Source: Rhodanobacteraceae bacterium (lineage in GTDB: Bacteria; Pseudomonadota; Gammaproteobacteria; Xanthomonadales; Rhodanobacteraceae). From it: a stretch of DNA of 64,000 nt. Each line of letters begins with the position of its first letter. The first letter of the stretch is position 1. The notes under the pieces were generated by a model that made no database searches, was not told the DNA's origin, and worked only from the letters and a program-made list of their open reading frames with translations. Location: the NCBI GenBank assembly GCA_016790075.1, contig JAEUPP010000049.1:1-64000 (forward strand), given 5' to 3'. Positions 58,545 to 64,000 of the stretch are shown here, piece after piece. Position numbers and translations under genes: made by a program.

Positions 58545-60854
58545 ATGCGCCGTTCGCTGCTCGCCCTGAGCATTTCCTTGGCCCTGACGGCCGTTGCTGC
58601 GCAGGAGCCCGATGCAACCCGGAAAGCCGCGACGGATGAGCCTAGCGTTCCTGTCACTTATGTCGGCAGCAACGCACGCGTCAGCCTGGGAGTCAACGAT
58701 GACGGTGATGTCAATGGCGAAGCATTGGGCATTTTCGGTTTCGACGGTGATTCCGCCTGGATCGCGCAGCTTTGGCTGGCCCAGCACGGTGCTGGTGGTG
58801 TGCAGCTCGACTATCACTGGCTGCTGGGTGGCAAGACGCGCCAGGACACGATCAACGATCCGGACAGCGTACGTGTGGCCAAGGCCTTCGTCGCCGTCGA
58901 CCAGAACGTCTGGAACGATCGCAAGGCAACGCTGGGCGTCGGCTACCAGAAAAACGATTTTTTTGTCGACGGCTATCTGTCAGCGGCGCTGACCGGGAAT
59001 CGCTACGCTGGCACGCAGACCGATACCAGCACTACGCTGCTGACCGGCGTCCAGAACGGACATGCCTATACCCAGACGCAAACCGTCAGCGTAGTCACGG
59101 ACGCGTTCGAGCATCCCTACGAGCACGGCATCGGCCTGCGGCTGGGCCAATATTTCGACGACGCGCTATGGCGTCTGCGCGGCGGCCTTGACTACGAACG
59201 CGGCAAGTTCAGCTCTGACCAGGCCACGCTCTCGCTCGGTGTCGACAAGTACATCCGCAATACAGGCTGGAGTCTTTCCCTCGATGCCGAGGCACTGCGC
59301 AAGTCCGGTGATTTCGAGGTCGAGCGGAACGATACTCGCGGCTGGCTCAGTCTGCGCTATGAATTCGGCCAGAACTATCGGCCGCGTGCTCCTTTCCGTG
59401 TCGTTGAAGCACCGGCTCCGGTCACAGTCGCGAACGTTGCAGGCGAGCCGACCCTGGTACGCAACGATGTGCGGCTGGATGGCGATGCGTTCTTCAATTT
59501 CGACCGGTCCGATCTGCGTCCCGATGCGATCGCGGTGCTGGACGAACTGCTGGCGAAACTCAATGGCAAAGCCCGTGTGAGCCGTATCCAGGTGATTGGC
59601 CATACGGACAGCGTCGGCAATGTCGGTTACAACCAGACGTTGTCCGAGCGTCGCGCCGCCAGCGCCAAGGCTTATCTGATTTCCCGTGGCGTGCCGGCCG
59701 AGCAGATCGACACGTGTGGTGACGGTGAGCTCAATCCGGCCTTTCCCAACGATACGCCGCAGAACCGGCAGAAGAATCGGCGCGTCGACGTCGAGTTCCT
59801 GACCATAGAGGAGAGCTCTACGCCTACCGTCGCCGCGAAACCGGCGCCTGCGGTCGAGTGGAAGCGCGAGCCGGTTGCCGCACCGGCGGCCTGGATCGAA
59901 CGCGCGCTGCGCAATCCCGCGCAGCACAAGCGCACGGTGGACGTCTACCGTTTTGAACGCCGCTCGACGACCACGACGCTGGGCCCGCGCCAGTTCGCAA
60001 ACACCGCGCCCAACGCGGTTGACGACAGCGTGTCGATCGCACGTGATGCCGCTGCAACGAGTATCAGCGTGCTCGCCAACGATACGGACCCCGAAAACGA
60101 CGCGTTGACGATTACCGGCACATCAGCGCCGGCGCATGGCACGGTCACGTTCACTGCAGGGCAGGTCAGTTACACGCCGGCAGCTGGCTACGTGGGTAAC
60201 GATAGCTTCACCTACACGATCAGCGATGGCTTTGGCGGCAGTGACTCGGCAACCGTGGCCATCACGATAGCTGAAAGCGGCAATCGTCCACCGGTGGCTG
60301 TCAACGACGCGGCGCAGACGCAGCCCGCTACGCCGGTGCGCATCAGCGTGCTCGCCAACGATCGCGACCCCGACAGTGACCCGCTGACGATTGCATCCGT
60401 GACTACGCCGGCGCATGGCACTGCCGTACCTAACAGCGACGGCACGGTCACGTATGCCCCGGCTGCTGGTTTTTCCGGCAGTGACAGCTTCAGTTACATA
60501 GTCAGTGATGGCCGCGGCGGTACCGCGACGGCGCAGGTCACAATCACGGTAAGCGCAGCAACGAACCGGCCACCGGTCGCACGCGACGACGCCATCGGTG
60601 TCTTCAAAGGCGGCGGCGTTGATATTCCTGTGCTGGCCAACGATAGCGATCCCGACGGCGACTTGCTGCGTGTAATCGGCGTGGAAAACCTGGGGCCGCA
60701 TCAGGCAACACTGACCATCAACGCGAACGGAACGATCCGCTTCGAGCATCGCCACGGAACCAACGGTCTGGGACGCATCCGCTATACGATCACCGATGGC
60801 TACGGCCACGAAGTCTCGGCCATCGTTACGATCAACGTGACCGAGATTCCGTAG
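58545..60854 (+). CDS. Outer-membrane barrel, OmpA domain and three cadherin-like repeats
   Basis: A 769-residue exported protein. Signal peptide (LLALSISLALTAVAAQ); residues about 25-285 look like a small beta-barrel (alternating strands such as YEHGIGLRLGQYF, TGWSLSLDAEAL, ending LSLRYEFGQNYRP); 310-425 is an OmpA domain (FFNFDRSDLRPDAIAVLDELL, IGHTDSVGNVGYNQTLSERRA, PQNRQKNRRVDVEF); 486-769 are three Ig/cadherin-like repeats (Big_9 type: SVLANDTDPENDALTI, SVLANDRDPDSDPLTI, PVLANDSDPDGDLLRV). Putting cadherin-like modules after the OmpA domain is unusual because OmpA domains sit in the periplasm. GGGAG precedes the ATG. Confidence 0.85.
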   Translation: MRRSLLALSISLALTAVAAQEPDATRKAATDEPSVPVTYVGSNARVSLGVNDDGDVNGEALGIFGFDGDSAWIAQLWLAQHGAGGVQLDYHWLLGGKTRQDTINDPDSVRVAKAFVAVDQNVWNDRKATLGVGYQKNDFFVDGYLSAALTGNRYAGTQTDTSTTLLTGVQNGHAYTQTQTVSVVTDAFEHPYEHGIGLRLGQYFDDALWRLRGGLDYERGKFSSDQATLSLGVDKYIRNTGWSLSLDAEALRKSGDFEVERNDTRGWLSLRYEFGQNYRPRAPFRVVEAPAPVTVANVAGEPTLVRNDVRLDGDAFFNFDRSDLRPDAIAVLDELLAKLNGKARVSRIQVIGHTDSVGNVGYNQTLSERRAASAKAYLISRGVPAEQIDTCGDGELNPAFPNDTPQNRQKNRRVDVEFLTIEESSTPTVAAKPAPAVEWKREPVAAPAAWIERALRNPAQHKRTVDVYRFERRSTTTTLGPRQFANTAPNAVDDSVSIARDAAATSISVLANDTDPENDALTITGTSAPAHGTVTFTAGQVSYTPAAGYVGNDSFTYTISDGFGGSDSATVAITIAESGNRPPVAVNDAAQTQPATPVRISVLANDRDPDSDPLTIASVTTPAHGTAVPNSDGTVTYAPAAGFSGSDSFSYIVSDGRGGTATAQVTITVSAATNRPPVARDDAIGVFKGGGVDIPVLANDSDPDGDLLRVIGVENLGPHQATLTINANGTIRFEHRHGTNGLGRIRYTITDGYGHEVSAIVTINVTEIP

Positions 60855-60872
60855 CGGCAGGCGGCAAGGAGA

Positions 60873-60893
60873 CGCCAGCCTATCTGGCTGGCG
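60873..60893. terminator. Hairpin between convergent genes
   Basis: Eight-base arms CGCCAGCC (60873-60880) and GGCTGGCG (60886-60893) with a five-base loop, 19 bases after the stop of the OmpA/cadherin gene and 28 before the convergent SGNH gene's stop. No U-run. Confidence 0.4.
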
Positions 60894-60920
60894 CCTGGTT
60901 CCCGGCGCCGATGACCGAAC

Positions 60921-61589
60921 TCAGCGTGTGGACAGTGCCTGGCGCGCTGCTGGCAGGATCGACTCCAGCCAGTTGCGGTACTGCAGGCCGGAAGGGTGCA
61001 GCCCATCAGCGGCAAGCTGGGAGGGGTCGGCACCTGCATGGCGTGAGATCGCGCTGACGTCGGCCCAGGTCACCTGATGCCGCTGCGCCTCTTCGCGGTT
61101 GATGACGTTGAATGCATCAAGTTCGCGCGCGATCAGCGCCGTATCGCGCCCAGATTCCCGGCCGAAACGCGTTACGCCCCAGTCGGGAATTGAAACGACG
61201 ATGACTCGCTCCGGACGTTGGTCGGTGAGCCTGATCGCTCGCTGCAGCAAGGCAGCAAATTCCTGGCGATAGTTGAGGCCGCCGCGCCCGCGATACTGGT
61301 TGTTGACGCCTATCGAAAGGCTCACGAAATCGTAGGGCGGCGCCAGCGCGGCCGTGTCCATGGCAGCGTAGAGTTCGTCGGTAGTCCAGCCCGTCGTGGC
61401 AATAATCTGTGCGTCAGCGAGTGCGATGCCTTCGGCACGTAGACGCATGACCAGCTGCTGCGGCCAGCACTGATCGGCGGCCACGCCTTCGCCGATCGTG
61501 TAGGAATCGCCAAGCGCGAGATAGCGCAGAGGTCTGGCTTCGGCCGCGTGACCAGCAAATACCCCAGCCAGCAGCAGCTCAGGCCACAT
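60921..61589 (-). CDS. Exported SGNH/GDSL-type hydrolase
   Basis: A 222-residue esterase-like enzyme. A short signal-like N-terminus (ELLLAGVFAGHAAEA) precedes the block I motif LALGDSYTIGEG with Ser29; block III is VSLSIGVNNQYRG; block V is DGLHPSG with the catalytic Asp and His. It likely hydrolyses an acyl ester in the envelope. It overlaps the end of alaA by 11 bases, so it is translated from the same message. Confidence 0.9.
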   Translation of the reverse strand: MWPELLLAGVFAGHAAEARPLRYLALGDSYTIGEGVAADQCWPQQLVMRLRAEGIALADAQIIATTGWTTDELYAAMDTAALAPPYDFVSLSIGVNNQYRGRGGLNYRQEFAALLQRAIRLTDQRPERVIVVSIPDWGVTRFGRESGRDTALIARELDAFNVINREEAQRHQVTWADVSAISRHAGADPSQLAADGLHPSGLQYRNWLESILPAARQALSTR

Positions 61590-62826
61590 GACGCGCCGAA
61601 GTCGAGCGTGATGCGATACGTCCCAGGCAGCGGTCGATGCGCATGAATACGTCGTCGATCTCAGCCGGCTGAGGCAGAAGCGTCAGGCGGAAATGATTGC
61701 GCTCGCGAATATTGAATCCGGTGCCCGGCACGATCAGCACATTTTCGGATTCCAGCAGCTCAAGGGCGAAGTCTTCATCGTCGAACCCGTCGAAATACTG
61801 CGTGCGTATTGACGGAAACGCATATAGCGCTCCCTGCGGCGCGACTACGTCCAGGTACTCGCTACGTGCGACGCCGTCGATGACGGCGCGCCGTGCGGCA
61901 TGCAGGCGGCCGCCGTCGCGCACGAGTTCGCTTGTTGTGTCGGGTCCGGTCAGAGCGGGCTCGACGGCCCACTGGGTGGGGACGTTCGCGCATAGGCGCA
62001 GCGACGAGAGCAGGTCCAGTGCCGCGCGAAACTCGCCAAACTTGGCGGGCGTGCCCGACAGGCTGATCCAGCCAACCCTGTAACCGCAGGCGCGATGCAT
62101 CTTGGACAGGCCGCTATAGGTAATGCATGGCGTATCGCCAGCGAGGGGGGCCAGCGGATGGAATTCCGCATCGTCATACAAGATGCCGTCGTAGATCTCA
62201 TCCGACAGCAGCAACAGGCGGTGGCGTTCTGCGACTTGCACCAGGGCCTGCAACAGCTCGCGCGGATAAACAGCGCCAGTCGGATTATTCGGGTTGATCA
62301 ACACCAGGGCGCGTGTCCGCGGCGTAATCAGCGCTTCGATTTCGTCCGGATCGGGTTGGTGTCCGCGCGAGGCGGGGCAGGAGTAGTAGCGTGCACGACC
62401 GCCGTTGAGGACGGTTGCCGCGCTCCACAGCGGATAGTCCGGACTGGGCAGCAGCACCTCTTCGCCACTGTTGAGCAGGGCGCGCAAGGTCAGGTCGATA
62501 AGTTCTGAAACGCCGTTGCCGATGAATACGTTGTCCGCATGTGCGGCGACGGCGCCACGTGCTGCTTCACGTGCCGCAATCGCCTGGCGTGCCCCCTGCA
62601 GTCCCTGCTGGTGGCAGTAGGCTTCACTGCGATCAAGATGTGTACTGACCGTTTCGCGCAAATGGGAAGGGACTGTGAATCCGAAAAGACCTGGATTGCC
62701 GATGTTCAGACGCACGATCTGGCGGCCTTCGGCTTCAAGCTCGCGGGCGCGTCGTGACAGAGCACCGCGAATCTCGTAACGAACATCACCGAGGCGGGAA
62801 CTGACGGGTACGGTGCGCTGCGGCAT
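61579..62826 (-). CDS. alaA: Alanine-synthesising aminotransferase (AlaA-like)
   Basis: A 415-residue class I/II PLP aminotransferase closely similar in layout to E. coli AlaA, which makes alanine from pyruvate and glutamate. Matching landmarks: VRYEIRGALSRRARELEAEG, LNIGNPGLFGF, NGVSELIDLTLRALLNSGEEVL, PSPDYPLW, INPNNPTGAVYPRELL, DEIYDGILYDDAEFH, and YSGLSKMHRACGYRVGW with the PLP lysine. Typical length. First gene of a unit with the SGNH hydrolase. Confidence 0.92.
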   Translation of the reverse strand: MPQRTVPVSSRLGDVRYEIRGALSRRARELEAEGRQIVRLNIGNPGLFGFTVPSHLRETVSTHLDRSEAYCHQQGLQGARQAIAAREAARGAVAAHADNVFIGNGVSELIDLTLRALLNSGEEVLLPSPDYPLWSAATVLNGGRARYYSCPASRGHQPDPDEIEALITPRTRALVLINPNNPTGAVYPRELLQALVQVAERHRLLLLSDEIYDGILYDDAEFHPLAPLAGDTPCITYSGLSKMHRACGYRVGWISLSGTPAKFGEFRAALDLLSSLRLCANVPTQWAVEPALTGPDTTSELVRDGGRLHAARRAVIDGVARSEYLDVVAPQGALYAFPSIRTQYFDGFDDEDFALELLESENVLIVPGTGFNIRERNHFRLTLLPQPAEIDDVFMRIDRCLGRIASRSTSARHVA

Positions 62827-63233
62827 TGCAGTAAGTCCTGATGGAGTCGCCGAATCCTAGCGGCTGGCGAGCGAATGTCCAAACAACAGTCCTTCACGCG
62901 GGGCTCGCAGCAGGCTTCGGGCGGCGTTGCCTGGGGCGGCGCTCTCATGCACGGGCCAGTACCAGGTCAGAACACGCAACCTTTAAGCCCGATCCGGCAT
63001 CAGAAGTGCCTGCCTGTCCCGAAACGTGCGAAAGGCCACACGAGACGGCCTCTTACCGGGTGTGTCCAGGTTATGCAGGTTGTCTGAGACTGCCCGTGGC
63101 ATTCAGCAGTCAAGCCGGAAGTCATGGTTTCTTCTGGCAGTCGTGGCCGGCAATCTCGACTCGCTACGATCTGCTTGACCATCTGTAATCTGGTGTTGTA
63201 GTCTACTACAACACTATCTCAATAGAGATCGCC
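62827..63233. other. Intergenic region upstream of the efflux gene
   Basis: About 400 bases between alaA and the RND fusion-protein gene. It carries the promoter and operator at 63175-63214; I see no gene in the rest. Confidence 0.5.
63175..63214 (+). promoter_or_regulatory. Promoter overlapped by a 9-bp inverted repeat
   Basis: TTGACC (63175-63180) and TGTAGT (63197-63202), 16 bases apart, form a plausible sigma-70 promoter. The -10 lies inside a perfect inverted repeat, GTGTTGTAG (63193-63201) and CTACAACAC (63206-63214) with spacer TCTA. This is the usual layout for a TetR- or MarR-type repressor of an efflux operon. Confidence 0.6.
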
Positions 63234-64000
63234 ATGAAGACGCCTGCTCTCGCTTCCTTTCTGTTGCTGTCGGCCACCTGTGCAGCGCTGTTGCTAAGTG
63301 GCTGCGCCAGCGAGGCTCAGTCGACCGTTGCTAGCCAGGAGGCCAAGGCCGAAAAACCCAAGGCCGAGGTGATCCCGGTTGAGGTCGCTATGGTCACCCA
63401 GGGCGACATCACCGCACGTTATGCGGGCACGGCGACGCTAGAGGCCGAGCGCGAGGCCAAGGTCGTGAGCGAGATAGGCGGCGTGGTGCTTTCGCTAGAA
63501 GCCGAAGAAGGCCAGTTCGTGCGCAGGGGCCAGGTACTTGCGAAGCTCGACGCGGAACGCCAAGCGGTGCTGCTGCGACAGGCCGAGACTGAACTGGAGC
63601 GACTGAAGCACCAGGATGCGCGCAACGAAAGCCTGTTCAAGCGCCAGCTGATCGCACGAAATATGTATGAGCAGAACAAGTCTGACGTGGCCACACGCAA
63701 GGCGGAAGTCGACCTCGCTCGCCTTGGCCTGTCCAAGTGCGCAGTAGTCGCACCGTTCGACGGCGTCGTGACGCGGCGCTGGGTGAAGCAGGGCCAGCTG
63801 TTGAAGGTCAACGAGGTCGCGTTCGAGGTGGCAGATTTCCGTGAGCTCAAGGCGCGTCTGCGGGTACCTGAACGGGCAAGTGCTGCGCTTAAGTCCGGCC
63901 AGACTGTGAACTACGAGGCTGACGCACTGCCGGGCGAGCGTTTTCTGGCTGAGGTGGAGCGCGTGAGTCCGGTCGTTGACGCGGCCAGTGGCACTGTCGA
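63234..64000 (+). CDS. RND efflux periplasmic adaptor (HlyD/MFP family), partial at right edge
   Basis: The first 255 residues of a membrane fusion protein; the gene continues beyond the window. Lipobox LLLSGC puts the lipid on Cys24. The mature part has the MFP layout: beta-barrel strand with TQGDITARYAGTATLEAEREAKV, biotinyl-lipoyl half-motifs SEIGGVVLSLEAEEGQFVRRGQVLAKLD and KCAVVAPFDGVVTRRWVKQGQLLKV on either side of a coiled hairpin (ERLKHQDARNESLFKRQLIARNMYEQ), and the start of the beta-barrel domain. It links an inner-membrane RND pump to an outer-membrane channel. Preceded by the operator at 63193-63214. Confidence 0.92.
   Translation, partial: MKTPALASFLLLSATCAALLLSGCASEAQSTVASQEAKAEKPKAEVIPVEVAMVTQGDITARYAGTATLEAEREAKVVSEIGGVVLSLEAEEGQFVRRGQVLAKLDAERQAVLLRQAETELERLKHQDARNESLFKRQLIARNMYEQNKSDVATRKAEVDLARLGLSKCAVVAPFDGVVTRRWVKQGQLLKVNEVAFEVADFRELKARLRVPERASAALKSGQTVNYEADALPGERFLAEVERVSPVVDAASGTV

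Noticed and set aside
62841-63188. 115-codon plus-strand frame upstream of the efflux gene
   Set aside because: It overlaps the start region of alaA's promoter and the efflux promoter, with arginine/serine-rich translation and no domain.

Overview
The window looks like chromosomal DNA of a GC-rich gammaproteobacterium of the order Xanthomonadales (Lysobacter, Dokdonella or Rhodanobacter-like). This is inferred from codon usage, from gene families such as lpxH, the short AMP nucleosidase and the Grx-rhodanese fusion, and from the many secreted hydrolases carrying PKD and PPC domains. I saw no rRNA, tRNA, CRISPR array or intact insertion sequence. All identifications rest on reading the translated sequence; no database search was run.

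Layout: 1-16.6 kb holds secreted proteins (BNR/PKD/PPC protein, beta-helix protein, heparinase-like lyase, M12-type metalloprotease) interspersed with housekeeping genes (lpxH, two GNATs, a lipase-like hydrolase, a GumN-type protein, a thioesterase, an ArsR-like regulator, RidA). At 16.6-20.6 kb, past a strong terminator and a group II intron reverse-transcriptase remnant, lies a two-gene unit of a TPP-dependent 2-oxoacid decarboxylase and an FAD amine oxidase. At 21.8-25.3 kb is a large secreted subtilase. At 26.3-36.6 kb nine genes run on the minus strand and look like one dedicated surface system: two small secreted proteins, one with four 34-residue amyloid-like repeats; a CsgG/HfaB-like lipoprotein fused to DUF4384; a small two-cysteine exported protein; an ECF sigma factor overlapping its anti-sigma factor; an OmpA-type anchor; an Ig-domain autotransporter; and a lipoprotein with Sel1 repeats, a coiled coil and a caspase (C14) domain. 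At 37.2-40.5 kb is an M9 collagenase with four PKD domains. At 41-44.2 kb an exported DJ-1/PfpI protein sits in an operon with a response regulator and a histidine kinase. At 44.7-46.2 kb is a pectate-lyase-like protein. The rest is mainly housekeeping: YhhN, a YpfJ-type metallopeptidase, an SDR, alkA-ogt DNA repair, ltaE, amn, the Grx-rhodanese fusion, an OmpA/cadherin-like protein, alaA, and the start of an RND efflux fusion protein at the right edge.

Three things stand out. First, the minus-strand cluster at 26.3-36.6 kb could be a curli-like secretion and assembly locus with its own sigma factor and a caspase-like lipoprotein; I know of no described system with this exact content. Second, three unrelated secreted enzymes end in almost the same nine residues, DLIF(A/R)NGFQ, encoded by different codons, and two more secreted proteases end in a looser version; this may be a C-terminal sorting or processing tag. 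Third, the intergenic region 50.8-51.35 kb holds ten DnaA-box-like 9-mers next to a 30-bp stretch with only five G/C, as in a replication origin or DnaA-binding locus, although dnaA is not in the window.

Starts were moved inward from the longest open frame wherever a ribosome binding site, signal peptide or family N-terminus supported a later codon; the reason is given in each entry.
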